Assembly (NCBI GenBank): GCA_019358975.1
Contig: JAHHIL010000015.1
Coordinates: 1-64,000 of the forward strand
Reading direction: 5' to 3'
From: Trichocoleus desertorum ATA4-8-CV12
GTDB taxonomy: Bacteria > Cyanobacteriota > Cyanobacteriia > FACHB-46
DNA length: 64,000 bases
The notes below the pieces were generated by a model. The model was not told the DNA's origin. It searched no databases and saw nothing but the letters and a program-made list of their open reading frames with translations. Position 1 is the first letter of the stretch; the number at the start of each line of letters is the position of its first letter. The position numbers and the translations under genes are program-made. This document shows positions 1 through 9,348 of this stretch, one piece after another.

Positions 1-170
1 CGAAATTTGGGCAAGGGGTTTGGAACGAACCTCTTTAGTCGTCGATGGGTCTAGCTCTACTTCCTGCGGAAGCATGAAGCAACTAGCCCAAGCGAAGCGA
101 CAGAAACTCCGGGCTCAACGAAGTAGCGCGGAGTAGTTCATCCAGCGATGTCAAAGAAAAGCCGCTACTC

Positions 171-413
171 ATGGCCCAAGCCCTCCAAGAACTGCCCCCA
201 GCCATCGAGACCTGGATGGTTGGCGATACCGAGGCAGATATTGTGGCGGCTCAAACCTATGGAGTTAAGGTGATGGCTGTCCTCAGTGGCATTCGCGATC
301 GCGCCCAGCTAGAGCGATACCAGCCTAACTTAATTGTCAACAATCTAAGTGAAGCCGTAGAAGTGATTCTGGATCAGTTTTGGCAGCAAACGGGACACAT
401 GAGCATTGCTTAG
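171..413 (+). pseudogene. HAD-family phosphatase, C-terminal remnant
   Basis: The 80 residues match the C-terminal half of a HAD-superfamily hydrolase. The motif GDTEADIVAA is HAD motif IV, which binds Mg. Just upstream, in the same open frame (open from about position 87), KPLL supplies the motif III lysine. The N-terminal Rossmann half with the nucleophile DxDxT is absent: this frame is closed at 84-86. The frame open from position 2 to 136 reads a 44-residue tail that does not look like a HAD protein. The piece is therefore either a truncated paralogue or the end of a gene broken by a frameshift. It converges on the next gene with a 4-bp overlap. Without the nucleophile it should be catalytically dead. 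Confidence 0.5.
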
Positions 414-1021
414 CGCAAAAAGCTGCTGATCAGCCACAGTAGCACCAAAGTAATCCAAGACGCAAAAGCATTGCCATCAATGTTGAGCGGGATTAGTTGA
501 GCTTGTAAGAAGGGGAAAAGTTGCAAGCCTAGAACAATGCCTAAAGTAGAGCCAACCAGTGCCAGGAGGAAAACCCGGAAAAACTTATGCTCCTTGCGGT
601 TGAGGAAGTACAAACTCACGCCAACGCCCAGTGCTATTGCTAATCCAGGGCTATACAGACTCAACCCACCCAAACCCAAAAATAAGGTAGCAGGCCACAG
701 CACATCCGAGCGGCTGGGAGTATCTAAAACCAGAATATTCCGCAACCAAGCTGGAGCTTTAGATGCAGGTGCAGGCGTTGCCGCAGGTGGAGCGGGCACA
801 ATTTTCTCAGGAAACCGAATCCGATCGGGCACTTTGATCCGACCTTCTTGGCGCATCCGTAAGCGATCCATCAAAATCGCATCGTAGGCCGCCTCAATCA
901 TTTCTACTTGCTTGCGATCGCTGGCATGTTCTTCTACCAAGCGATTACGAGCATCTTGGATTTCATCAAACGAAGCGCTCTCATTCAACCCAAGCGTTTC
1001 GTAGGAATTGTGATCACTCAT
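410..1021 (-). CDS. CPP1-like J-domain-like membrane protein
   Basis: This 203-residue protein starts with a J-like domain (about residues 6-60: SYETLGLNESASFDEIQDAR) that lacks the HPD tripeptide of true DnaJ proteins. A basic, Pro/Ala-rich linker (about 60-95) and three hydrophobic helices in the last 100 residues follow. This is the layout of the cyanobacterial and plastid CPP1-like (DUF3353) family, whose plant member is a chaperone of protochlorophyllide oxidoreductase. A thylakoid or plasma-membrane location is expected. The role in this organism is inferred from the family only. The gene is monocistronic, with about 490 bp of spacer upstream of it. Confidence 0.8.
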   Translation of the reverse strand: MSDHNSYETLGLNESASFDEIQDARNRLVEEHASDRKQVEMIEAAYDAILMDRLRMRQEGRIKVPDRIRFPEKIVPAPPAATPAPASKAPAWLRNILVLDTPSRSDVLWPATLFLGLGGLSLYSPGLAIALGVGVSLYFLNRKEHKFFRVFLLALVGSTLGIVLGLQLFPFLQAQLIPLNIDGNAFASWITLVLLWLISSFLR

Positions 1022-1512
1022 CTCAAACCTCCGAGACCCCCACTATACTCAATTATGATTGGCAATAGGAAAAATAAAATTAGCGAGCAGACAGTGCAAG
1101 CCCCGATTGCCCCCGTAGGAACTCCCTAGAAACAAGTGTAACCGCCAATCCCTATTCTCTGGCTAGAGTCCCCCCGGATAGCACTGACAAATCGTCAGTT
1201 TAACTTTATTAATAGAGACAGAGTCACTCGTAGACTTAAACAAGTAGCAAAAACATCCCCCAAAAATGTCACAAATTAAAACATGAACCCCAGAAGGCAA
1301 AAAGATCAGTTAATTTGAGGTGTCCTCATGACTGCTGATTTAGCTCAAATGATTGGCAGCCAGCCATTCCCTTTAGATAATTGTCTAAGAATGCTAGTTG
1401 CATGATCTACTGTGAGTTGATGTCAGTCCCATGTCTTGAGTAGTTCCTTAATTCCTATCCTAATTGCTCCGGTAATTTGTTCTCTGTAGATCTACAGTTT
1501 TAGTGCAAAGTT
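1022..1512. other. Intergenic region, divergent promoters
   Basis: This 490-bp spacer lies between the divergent CPP1-like gene and the response regulator. It holds no convincing ORF or RNA gene. It presumably carries both promoters, and the A/T-rich part at about 1200-1330 is the likeliest site, but I cannot assign -10/-35 boxes reliably. Confidence 0.4.
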
Positions 1513-2235
1513 ATGGCAATGGCCCCAGCCAACAAAATTCTGGTTGTTGATGATGATCCTGCGGTTCGTAATTTAATTCACCGCTTCTTGGCAAAACAAA
1601 ACTACCAAATGGAATCGGCAGAAGATGGTAAGACTGCCCTCACTCTCTTTGAACAGTTTGACCCAGACTTAGTCATCCTAGATGTCAATCTGCCTGATGC
1701 AAATGGCTACAACCTTTGCCAGGAGATGCAGGGCCGAACGAATGTGTTTGTTTTAATGCTAACAAGTCGTACGGATGAAGCGGATAAAATTAGAGGCTTT
1801 TCTCAAGGAGCCGACGACTACATCACTAAACCCTTCAGTTTGGGTGAGCTAGGAGTCCGAGTCGAGGCACTTTTGCGGCGAATTCGGGAGCGCACTCCAG
1901 CAGAACAGCAGTGTCTCGTGTTTGACAAACTCATGATTGACCCTGTACGGCGCGAAGTCACGCTCAATAGCGATATTGTGCCTCTGACTGCTTTGGAATT
2001 TGACTTGCTACATTTTTTAGCCAGTCATCCGGGTCGAGTTTGGCGGCGGGCAGAACTGATCCAAGAAGTTTGGGACTATGAATATGTAGGAGACCAACGG
2101 GTTGTGGATGTCCATATTGGTCAAATTCGCAAAAAGATTGAAGTGGACACCAGCCAACCTAATCTGATTCAGACGGTGCGGGGTGTAGGCTACAAGTTTG
2201 AAGCACCATTGGCTGAAAAAGCGGGAAGCGCTTAA
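1513..2235 (+). CDS. OmpR/PhoB-family response regulator
   Basis: This 240-residue two-component regulator has a receiver domain (about residues 8-122) with the acidic pocket D13-D15, phospho-acceptor D57 (LVILDVNLPD), T84 and K106 all present. A winged-helix DNA-binding domain (about 135-230) follows, with the usual TALEFDLLHFL and VRGVGYKFE signatures. It should be an active, phosphorylation-controlled transcription factor. It converges with a REC-GAF histidine kinase 35 bp away on the other strand. The two may be partners, but convergent placement does not show that. I cannot name a specific orthologue. An in-frame ATG two codons downstream is an equally possible start. Confidence 0.9.
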   Translation: MAMAPANKILVVDDDPAVRNLIHRFLAKQNYQMESAEDGKTALTLFEQFDPDLVILDVNLPDANGYNLCQEMQGRTNVFVLMLTSRTDEADKIRGFSQGADDYITKPFSLGELGVRVEALLRRIRERTPAEQQCLVFDKLMIDPVRREVTLNSDIVPLTALEFDLLHFLASHPGRVWRRAELIQEVWDYEYVGDQRVVDVHIGQIRKKIEVDTSQPNLIQTVRGVGYKFEAPLAEKAGSA

Positions 2236-2270
2236 CCTGTTGTCCAAACATGAATCAGGGTGTATCCCTC

Positions 2271-4052
2271 CTAATCTCTATCACCTGACATCACCCCTGC
2301 CTCTGAAGCAAACGGCTGAGGCAGTTCTTCTGGTAAGTGGAGGGTAAAACAACTACCTTGGCCCAATTCAGACTGTAGCGTAATGTCCCCTTCATGTAAT
2401 TGCGCCAACTTTCTAGATAAGGCGAGACCCAGACCTGTGCCTTCGTATTTACGGTTCAACCCTGCATCTAATTGTCGAAAGGGTTGAAAGAGGAGAGCTT
2501 GATCTGCGGCTGAAATACCAATTCCTGTATCAATCACGGAAAACTGGAGCATCACGCGATCGCCCGCCTCCGTTGCTGTTAGTTCCTTCGTCACTTGCAA
2601 GGTAATAGAGCCTGCTTCGGTAAACTTGACGGCATTGGCAAGCAGATTAAATAAAATTTGCTTCAGGCGGCGGTGGTCGGCCACACAGGTACTTACATCT
2701 GGAGCGATCGCTAAGATCAACTGCAACTGCCGATTGTAGGCTCGTTCTCGAATTAGAGACAGACAAGCTTGGCAAACATCTTCAACCACCAATGTTTCTA
2801 AGACTAATTCTTCTTTTCCAGCTTCAATTTTTGACAAATCTAGCAAATCGTTAATCAGTTCCAACAGGTGCTCACCACAAGAGGCGATCCCCGTAATGTA
2901 CTGTTGTTGCCTCTCATTCAAAGGACCAAAAATTTCTTTGATTAAAAGATTGGAGAACCCCAAAATTCCGGTTAAAGGTGTGCGGAGTTCATGACTCATG
3001 GTGGCAAGAAACTCGCTTTTAGCACGGTTAGCTGCCTCCGAAATCAGTTTTTCTGCCTCTAGCTCCTGAGTACGTACTTGCACCAATTGTTCTAGGCGCT
3101 CATAGCTCTGGGCATTGTAGAGAGCGATCGCGCATTGGTCAGCAATTGCTTGTACCAAAGCCACTTCATTGGGGGTCCAGGAACGTTCGCGATCGCACTG
3201 GTGTAGAGCAATTGCCCCTAAACATTCCTGTTGATAAATCAGCGGCATCATCAACAGCGATCGAATTCCAAATTGTTCTGCTAAAGCACAAGCCTCAGGC
3301 AGCGCAATTTGAGCTAGGGAATTGGCTTGCAGCAGTTGTCCCTGCAAAAAAGACTCCCGATAAGACCAAGAAATCGGACAGGTATAACCTAAAATCTCTT
3401 CTCTATGGACCGTCGCAGTGCTGACATATTGCGCCGTCATGACACCATTAGAGTCAGGTTGCACGATTAAACAACGATCGGCCTGGAGGGCTGTGTGCAA
3501 TTGATCTGCCGTCGTTTGCAGCACTTCTGACAAGACCAGCGTGCCTCGCATGGCTTGCCCAATCCGATTAATCATGGCTTCGCGCTGAGCTTGCTGCTGG
3601 ATCTGGGCCATTGCAGCTTGCTGCTGTCGCCGGAGGGCAAGTTCTTGCAGCGATCGCGTCAAGACAGTCGGCAAGCGAAACAAGCGCTCCTTCAGCACAT
3701 AATCCGTCATGCCTGACTTGATACAGCCCACCGCCGATTCTTCGCCCAAGCTGCCTGTGACCAAAATAAACGGGATTTCTGGCTGAGCTTGTTGCCATAT
3801 TGGCAGCACCTGATAGGCCGTGAAACCAGGCATGCGGTAGTCGGAGAGCAGGGCATCAAAGGGTTGAGTAGCGAGCAGATGCTGACAAGCCTCAAGAGTG
3901 TCGGCGGCCTCGTAAGTAAAAATAATTCCTGCCGATTTCAGAGTCAGGACGATCAGCTGTAGATCTGCACTCTCATCCTCCATAATTAGCAAACGCAGGG
4001 GAGAAGGCTGAGGCAAATCGGGTTGAGGCATCGCTTGAGCACAGTCGAGCAT
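2271..4052 (-). CDS. REC-GAF-HisKA-HATPase hybrid histidine kinase
   Basis: The protein has 593 residues and is soluble, with no membrane helix. An N-terminal receiver (about 19-140) has phospho-Asp D71 (LLSDYRMPG), T99 and K121. A GAF domain (about 165-315) lacks the phytochrome-type cysteine motif. A short coiled coil then leads to HisKA with H354 in SHELRTPL and a HATPase_c domain with N, G1 (DTGIGIS) and G2 (GTGLGLALS) boxes. An N-terminal receiver lets an upstream kinase tune this kinase, an arrangement common in cyanobacterial phosphorelays. The cognate regulator is unknown; the convergent OmpR-type gene next door is a candidate only. Confidence 0.92.
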   Translation of the reverse strand: MLDCAQAMPQPDLPQPSPLRLLIMEDESADLQLIVLTLKSAGIIFTYEAADTLEACQHLLATQPFDALLSDYRMPGFTAYQVLPIWQQAQPEIPFILVTGSLGEESAVGCIKSGMTDYVLKERLFRLPTVLTRSLQELALRRQQQAAMAQIQQQAQREAMINRIGQAMRGTLVLSEVLQTTADQLHTALQADRCLIVQPDSNGVMTAQYVSTATVHREEILGYTCPISWSYRESFLQGQLLQANSLAQIALPEACALAEQFGIRSLLMMPLIYQQECLGAIALHQCDRERSWTPNEVALVQAIADQCAIALYNAQSYERLEQLVQVRTQELEAEKLISEAANRAKSEFLATMSHELRTPLTGILGFSNLLIKEIFGPLNERQQQYITGIASCGEHLLELINDLLDLSKIEAGKEELVLETLVVEDVCQACLSLIRERAYNRQLQLILAIAPDVSTCVADHRRLKQILFNLLANAVKFTEAGSITLQVTKELTATEAGDRVMLQFSVIDTGIGISAADQALLFQPFRQLDAGLNRKYEGTGLGLALSRKLAQLHEGDITLQSELGQGSCFTLHLPEELPQPFASEAGVMSGDRD

Positions 4053-4399
4053 ACAGCCGCAGAAAGGTAAAATCGCAACGGGGTTAAACTACCATCAGTT
4101 TAGTAACAATCAGACCTGTTTTAGCGCGATCGGGATATCTGTATTACTGATGCTTAATTATTTTTCTATGTCCAGTTCTAACGAAAACCAGCGGTGGTTC
4201 ATTAAAACTGTTGCAGTTAGCAATAAAAATTTAGTTTAAGTAGAAAGGCACAGGTACACGTGCCTCCTACTTCAGGGTGAGTTGCCATAGAGGGTGGCAT
4301 TGGTAGTGATGAGTTGCGGAACTCATCCAAGAAATTATTAGGACTGGAGTCATATCTTTGCAGCCTCGACCTGGGCTATTTAAATTTGGCGATCGCAGC
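4053..4399. other. Intergenic spacer
   Basis: This is about 350 bp between two minus-strand genes. Apart from a small dyad (arms 4246-4251 and 4260-4265, 8-nt loop), I see no ORF, RNA or clear terminator. It probably contains the promoter of the hybrid kinase and the 3' end of the hetZ transcript. Confidence 0.35.
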
Positions 4400-5674
4400 T
4401 TAAGCTTGACTCTCATTGCGATTCCGCATCTGCCAAGCAAGTTCTAGCATTTGGTACCAGCGCTTCTGAACTTGTTTGAGGGTGCACTTGAGCGCTTGGG
4501 CGATCGCTTGATCATTAGCTTGCTCACGCTTGAATTGCAGAAGCTGCCGCTGCTCAGCCGAGAGTTGTGCCATAAATGCTTCCCACTGTTGCGAAGACAA
4601 GCCCAAGTTAGCATCCAGATCAGCGCCTAACCACTGGTGTACCAATTGCCAGTTATTAGAACGGGAGAACTTCTCTAGATGATACTTAAAGCGCTGTTGC
4701 AGGTAATCGCGTTGACGCGGAGAAAGCCCTAGCACCTCATCAATTTCGGGCACGGACATATCTTGCAACTTCAGGACTAAATAATCCACACAATCTGATT
4801 GACCTTGAGCATCCAAGTACTCGACCAACTCAGCAATGACGCGATCGCGTAACACCGCTTCTGAGGGGTCTACGGTATCTGCCACCATTTGCTCGCGCAC
4901 CTGATGCATCGCAGCTGAACGACTATGGGCTTCAGCTTCTTCGCTCTTCGCCGACTCCACTGCCATCTCAATGTCGAGGGCCGTTTCGGGGGGTTGGCGC
5001 TTAGCAAAGCCTTGCGCCCGCAGCACAACCAGTTGTTGATTGCGCCGACCCGGAAGCGTGATCCGTCGCTTGGCATACTGCTCACTGAACGCCATATACT
5101 CGGCTAGTTCTAGCTGTGTCCGGGGAGTATAGTCTGCTGGCAACTCGTTTTCCCGGCGAAACGCTTTGAGCGATTCAATGTAAAACTGTTGGAGAAAATC
5201 TTCAATCAAGTTGTAGCGGGCTTGAAAGCCTAACTGAGTTCTAGCCGCAGCCACATGGCGATACACCATCGCGCTCAGCGTCCCGTGCAGCTCTACCCGA
5301 CCCTGCCGAGAGCCTAAGCGGTAGTAAGAAAGGCACTTACGCAGACGATGTTGAGCTAGAGCCACCTGCCAAGACTGCACCCGACCCGAAGTTTGGATGC
5401 GATCGCTCTTTTGGCAAATGCGTTCTGCCTCACGCACAATCCGATCCACTACCGCTTGAGCAGTCGCGCTAGCCGTCTTAATTTCTGGTCGCAGTTCTTT
5501 CAGCAGCAGGTGAGACAAGCTTTGAGTATCCATACCACCCAAAGCATCAGACTCAGCTTGGAAGCCGTTAGAATCGGCATGGAAATGAGAGTTAGTGAAT
5601 TTTTCTGAAGCGTAATAAGTTCTAGATGCAGGTTGGCTGAAGGGGCTGAAGGAGTTTGTAGATTCGGCGTTCAT
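4400..5674 (-). CDS. hetZ: HetZ family protein
   Basis: The 424-residue protein matches, from memory of the family, the heterocyst-differentiation factor HetZ (about 400 residues in Anabaena). Recognisable blocks are RLRKCLSYYRLGSRQGRVEL, LIEDFLQQFYIESLKAFRRE, LPGRRNQQL, and LSPRQRDYLQQRFKYHLEKF near residue 320. The C-terminal 90 residues read like a helix-turn-helix (QWEAFMAQLSAEQRQLL, then KCTLKQVQKRW). The first 50 residues are Ser/Asn-rich and probably disordered. HetZ is a DNA-binding regulator of early heterocyst development, but homologues also occur in filamentous strains without heterocysts, where the role is unclear. The gene stands alone with long flanking spacers. Confidence 0.8.
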   Translation of the reverse strand: MNAESTNSFSPFSQPASRTYYASEKFTNSHFHADSNGFQAESDALGGMDTQSLSHLLLKELRPEIKTASATAQAVVDRIVREAERICQKSDRIQTSGRVQSWQVALAQHRLRKCLSYYRLGSRQGRVELHGTLSAMVYRHVAAARTQLGFQARYNLIEDFLQQFYIESLKAFRRENELPADYTPRTQLELAEYMAFSEQYAKRRITLPGRRNQQLVVLRAQGFAKRQPPETALDIEMAVESAKSEEAEAHSRSAAMHQVREQMVADTVDPSEAVLRDRVIAELVEYLDAQGQSDCVDYLVLKLQDMSVPEIDEVLGLSPRQRDYLQQRFKYHLEKFSRSNNWQLVHQWLGADLDANLGLSSQQWEAFMAQLSAEQRQLLQFKREQANDQAIAQALKCTLKQVQKRWYQMLELAWQMRNRNESQA

Positions 5675-6025
5675 GGTATTTGACCCTGGTGATGCACAGC
5701 AGCGAAATGTAGCCCAACCTTTGAGAGCAACTGGGGATAGCTTCTAGGTAGCTTGTGTCCCGATCGCGTCTCAACGTTGTCTACACCTTGACTTTAAGAA
5801 GTCACAGTGAGTCGTAGATAGATGAATGTGTCACTCTTTCAAGTAACTGCTTGCTGTCTTGCACCCTGATATAGCAGCGGTCGTCTAGTCCATGCGTGCG
5901 AGCCCTGATTCCATCAGCAACAGAGGGATTTTGAGCTGTGGCGATCGCCTTGGATGATGAAGAGTGTCATCTACTACATCCAGTGGACAATTCGTTAACT
6001 GGTTTGCCGAAGCTGAGGGAAAACT
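5675..6025. other. Long leader upstream of hetZ
   Basis: This 350-bp spacer lies between hetZ and the tail of the Sua5/YciO-like gene, both on the minus strand. It most likely holds the hetZ promoter and a long 5' leader. I see no recognisable NtcA box (GTA-N8-TAC) or other operator. Confidence 0.35.
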
Positions 6026-6694
6026 CTAACTCACTTCCGCTGCCCAAGCAGTTACCGCTTCCCATCCCAGACCTTTACGCACTAAGATTGGTTCCTCTGA
6101 TGTCAAATCTAAAATGCTGGAAACCTGGTACCCTGGTTCCGACCCATCATCGACAATGACATCAACCAACTTGTCGAGTTGATCAAATAGCTCAAACCGC
6201 GAAATCCCTGGGTTAGTCTTGCTTTTCGCCTGACCGTCTGTTTCCTCATCGATCAAGTGAGCAGAGGTCGAAATAATGGGATTGCCTAACGCCTTGAGCA
6301 TCGCAGAACAAATCGGATGATCGGGCACTCGAATCCCCGTTGTCTTGCGCTTCGGGCTCATAACTAGTCGGGGCACCAATTTGGTCGCTGGCAGCAAGAA
6401 GGTATAAGGCCCAGGAATGAATCGCCGCATCATCCGGTACGCCGGATCACTGACATACGCATAGTCAGCAATATTAGAGAGAGAAGAGCACAAAAAGGTC
6501 AAAGGCTTATCGTTGGATAATTGTTTGATGCGCCTCACCCGTTCCACTGCCGATTTCGCGTTCAAATCACAGCCAATTGCATAAACTGTATCGGTGGGGT
6601 AAAGCACCACTGCCCCTCGTTGTAACGCCTCCCTAATTTCTTCTATTCGCCTTGCTTGAGGTGTATCCGGATGGACGTTGTAGATTGTGGCCAT
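6026..6694 (-). CDS. Sua5/YciO/YrdC-family protein
   Basis: This 222-residue protein belongs to the Sua5/YrdC/YciO family. YrdC and Sua5 members make threonylcarbamoyl-AMP for tRNA t6A37. The nucleotide and bicarbonate binding signatures are visible: YPTDTVYAIGCD near residue 33, KQLSNDKPLTFLC near 60, PGPYTFLLPATK near 95, IRVPDHPI and PIISTSAHL. The length and the K-x-S-N-D-K-P-L form resemble the YciO branch, whose cellular function is less certain than that of YrdC, so I give no symbol. The start is the ATG at 6694. The gene is divergent from larC. Confidence 0.85.
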   Translation of the reverse strand: MATIYNVHPDTPQARRIEEIREALQRGAVVLYPTDTVYAIGCDLNAKSAVERVRRIKQLSNDKPLTFLCSSLSNIADYAYVSDPAYRMMRRFIPGPYTFLLPATKLVPRLVMSPKRKTTGIRVPDHPICSAMLKALGNPIISTSAHLIDEETDGQAKSKTNPGISRFELFDQLDKLVDVIVDDGSEPGYQVSSILDLTSEEPILVRKGLGWEAVTAWAAEVS

Positions 6695-6835
6695 AAACTC
6701 TTCTCTATAACTTCTCTATAGATTTATCTCTCTCGAACCCTACAGTCCTCACAGCTTGCTGCTAGATGGAGACTGGGTTTTAATAATCTTGCTGATTGGG
6801 GTTGATTAAAGTAGTGGAACTGGAATTGGTGGTGT

Positions 6836-8374
6836 ATGAGTAAGCTAGCTTACCTAGAATGCCCGACCGGAATTGCGGGAGACATGTGCTTAGGAGCGCT
6901 GATCCACGCAGGCGTGCCCTTGGAGTATTTGGTCGAGCAACTCAACCGTTTAGGCATCTCCGATGAATTTCGGTTGCGGGTGGAGTCAGTGCAACGAAAT
7001 GGGCAGCAAGCCACCAAAGTTCACGTCGATTTGAGGCCCAACTACAATTCAGAGTTTGTACCTGAACCAGTGGATCAACCGTACATGACGTTCCTTCATT
7101 CCCATTCTGCTACAGAATCTGCTCAAGCTGCCACGCATCACCACGCTGACAATCATAATCATGCGGGTCATTCTCATTCGGACCCTTCCCATCACCACCC
7201 AGAAACCCATCAACTCAACGGTAGCGAGCCGCAAGCAGAAACTTCCCACAGACAGGCTCGCCACTTACCAGAAATTGAACACCTGATTAAAGCCGCTCAG
7301 TTGCCAACGAGAGCAGAAGCTTGGAGTTTAGCGGTGTTTCGCGCTTTGGCGGCAGCGGAAGGGGCAGTTCATGGCATTGCTCCAGAGCAAGTACATTTCC
7401 ATGAAGTCGGTGCCACCGATGCCATTGTCGATATTGTTGGCACTTGTCTGGGCTTAGATTGGCTTGGTATTGACCAGCTTTACTGCTCACCGATGCCTAC
7501 GGGTGGGGGCATCATTCGGGCGGCTCATGGTCGGCTACCTGTACCTACTCCCGCCGTACTGAAGCTGTGGGAAATGCGCCAAGTGCCGATTTACAGCAAC
7601 GGCATCGATCGCGAACTGGTTACTCCCACTGGAGCCGCGATCGCCGTCACTCTAGCCACTCGATTCGGCCCACCTCCCACCATGACACTTCAAAAAGTGG
7701 GCTTAGGCGCTGGTTCGCGTGAGCTCTCTATCCCAAATATGCTGCGGCTCTGGTTAGGAGAAGGAGAAGCTGACCAAACACCTGCATTCAGCAAAAGCCA
7801 ACCCTCACCCCGCCTACGGCACCCCTCTCCTGCGGGAGAGGGGTTGGGGGAGAGGTCAACACTGCCCCTAGAAACCGTTGAAGTACTAGAAACTCAAATT
7901 GATGACTTGAACCCCCAGGCGATCGGTTATGTCTTTAATGCTTTATTAGCAGCGGGTGCCTTGGATGTGTTTACTCAGGCGATCGCAATGAAGAAATCGC
8001 GGCCCGGAGTGCTATTAAGCGTAATCTGCCATCCAGAGCAAGTAGCGGCTTGTGAAGCGGTAATGTTTCGGGAAACGAGCACCTTAGGCATTCGCCGCTC
8101 GACTCAACAACGCCGGATTTTGGCTCGCGAAATTCAGCAAATCCAAACCGATTACGGCCCAGTAAGGATTAAAGTTGCATGGGCAGGGCCAAGGAAGGAA
8201 GGAGCGATCGCCAATGTCCAGCCTGAATACGAAGACTGCGCCCAGATTGCTCAACAGCAAAATCTCCCCTGGCGGGAAGTTCACCGAGTCGCGCTGCAAG
8301 CTTGGTATCTCCAACAAAAGAAGGCCGCATCAGGTGGTACAACCCATACCTCACCTGACCGACCTTACACCTAA
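6836..8374 (+). CDS. larC: Nickel-pincer cofactor cyclometallase LarC
   Basis: LarC inserts nickel into the pyridinium-3,5-bisthiocarboxylate mononucleotide to complete the nickel-pincer cofactor, using CTP. The N-terminal LarC1 part ([38 protein letters not shown]) and the C-terminal LarC2 part ([25 protein letters not shown]) are both complete and fused in one frame, unlike Lactobacillus larC, which needs a frameshift. At 512 residues it is about 100 longer than usual because of a His-rich segment (residues about 88-125, at least 15 His) and a repeat-derived insert (residues about 322-341) at the LarC1/LarC2 junction. No larA, larB or larE lies nearby, so the client enzyme is not evident. 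Confidence 0.88.
   Translation: MSKLAYLECPTGIAGDMCLGALIHAGVPLEYLVEQLNRLGISDEFRLRVESVQRNGQQATKVHVDLRPNYNSEFVPEPVDQPYMTFLHSHSATESAQAATHHHADNHNHAGHSHSDPSHHHPETHQLNGSEPQAETSHRQARHLPEIEHLIKAAQLPTRAEAWSLAVFRALAAAEGAVHGIAPEQVHFHEVGATDAIVDIVGTCLGLDWLGIDQLYCSPMPTGGGIIRAAHGRLPVPTPAVLKLWEMRQVPIYSNGIDRELVTPTGAAIAVTLATRFGPPPTMTLQKVGLGAGSRELSIPNMLRLWLGEGEADQTPAFSKSQPSPRLRHPSPAGEGLGERSTLPLETVEVLETQIDDLNPQAIGYVFNALLAAGALDVFTQAIAMKKSRPGVLLSVICHPEQVAACEAVMFRETSTLGIRRSTQQRRILAREIQQIQTDYGPVRIKVAWAGPRKEGAIANVQPEYEDCAQIAQQQNLPWREVHRVALQAWYLQQKKAASGGTTHTSPDRPYT
7801..7856. repeat. Palindromic repeat inserted in larC
   Basis: The element has perfect 10-nt arms (ACCCCTCTCC at 7821-7830; its complement at 7835-7844) with a 4-nt loop, flanked by CCCTCACCCC and GGGGGAGAGG. 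This is the classic dispersed CCCTCTCC...GGAGAGGG hairpin of bacterial genomes. It is read in frame and gives the tell-tale peptide [10 protein letters not shown]. Confidence 0.8.
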
Positions 8375-8447
8375 ATTGAATGAAGAAAAGCAGCTAAGGT
8401 GAATTAAGCGCGATCGCGTTTTGCACCACCCTTAACTAGCCTTATTA

Positions 8448-9104
8448 CTAGCTAGCCTTATCTAGAGCCCGCTGAGTGCTATGAGCAGCTTCACTAGTTT
8501 TGTCTTGGACATAGCTAGAAGTCTTGTCTACCGCTTGCTTGGCGTTACCTGTTAGATCCCGACTTGCACCTTGGGTACTGTCTTTCATGTTTTCAGTAGC
8601 TTGGCGAGCACTTCTGCTGGCACTCTTGGCATCATCACGAATATTAGCTGCTTGGTTTTGCAGCTTATCGGTCGCCCGATCAGCCTTTCTGTCAAAAGAT
8701 TTGCTGTCTCGCTTGAGGTTGTCACCTAGCTGTTCTAGGTTCTCGCCTTTTTTATCGAGAATTCGCTTGCTATTGGTGCCTACGTCATCAGTTTGGTCAA
8801 TCACATTGCGCTCAGCATTATCTACCAAACCTTTGGCCTGAGACGTACTTCTAGATTGCACACTCTTGTTGTAGCGAGTATCTGTATCACTGTAGCCGTT
8901 CATGCCACCTTGGTAGTTTTGCTGGCGATGTCCAGGGATACCTTGAGCAGCACTGTTACTGTCTCTACCTTGGCCACCACTGCTCTCTCTCGCTTGAGCA
9001 CCACCTGAGCAGGCAGCAGTAGAAATCATTAGAACGCCTGCCAAAAATACGGCTAAAATTTGGCTCAAACGAACCTTTTTAAGTGCAGAAATCAATCTTT
9101 TCAT
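8448..9104 (-). CDS. Secreted lipoprotein with LEA-like helical tail
   Basis: The 218-residue precursor has a lipoprotein signal: a basic N-terminus, a hydrophobic stretch AVFLAGVLMI, and lipobox STAAC with Cys at about residue 33. The mature part is highly charged, without cysteine or large hydrophobics. From about residue 95 it shows 11-residue-like amphipathic periodicity (DNLKRDSKSFDRKADRATDK; ASRSARQATENMKDS) typical of LEA or YtxH-like stress proteins. It is a close relative at the N-terminus of the next gene on the same strand, so the pair arose by tandem duplication. A periplasmic, membrane-anchored, desiccation or salt-protective role is an inference from composition. Similar proteins are annotated as DUF6658 in cyanobacteria, as far as I recall. 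Confidence 0.7.
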   Translation of the reverse strand: MKRLISALKKVRLSQILAVFLAGVLMISTAACSGGAQARESSGGQGRDSNSAAQGIPGHRQQNYQGGMNGYSDTDTRYNKSVQSRSTSQAKGLVDNAERNVIDQTDDVGTNSKRILDKKGENLEQLGDNLKRDSKSFDRKADRATDKLQNQAANIRDDAKSASRSARQATENMKDSTQGASRDLTGNAKQAVDKTSSYVQDKTSEAAHSTQRALDKAS

Positions 9105-9348
9105 AGAAGTACTCCGTTGTATTTTCTTGAGTGGGTATTAAATTTTGAGAACTCCAACTCGCAACTCAGCTATTTTTTATTGGCGGTCAAAGTTGCTTCT
9201 TAACCCACTTTGAGTGTGTTTTGAGTGGGAAAGCATTGTCTCTTTTTAAGGAAAAATTCTGTTTTTCCCAATCAGTTTTTCACTGCTATCTCACTGCTAT
9301 ATTTTGACTGCCCTAGTTGTTGAAGTTGGAGCCTCAGAATGAGAACTG

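Noticed and set aside
537-887. 116-codon frame opposite the CPP1-like gene
   Set aside because: It is a shadow of the real gene, whose J-like domain and three membrane helices are clear on the minus strand.
4246-4265. Terminator downstream of hetZ
   Set aside because: The arms are only 6 bp with an 8-nt loop and no T-run on either strand.
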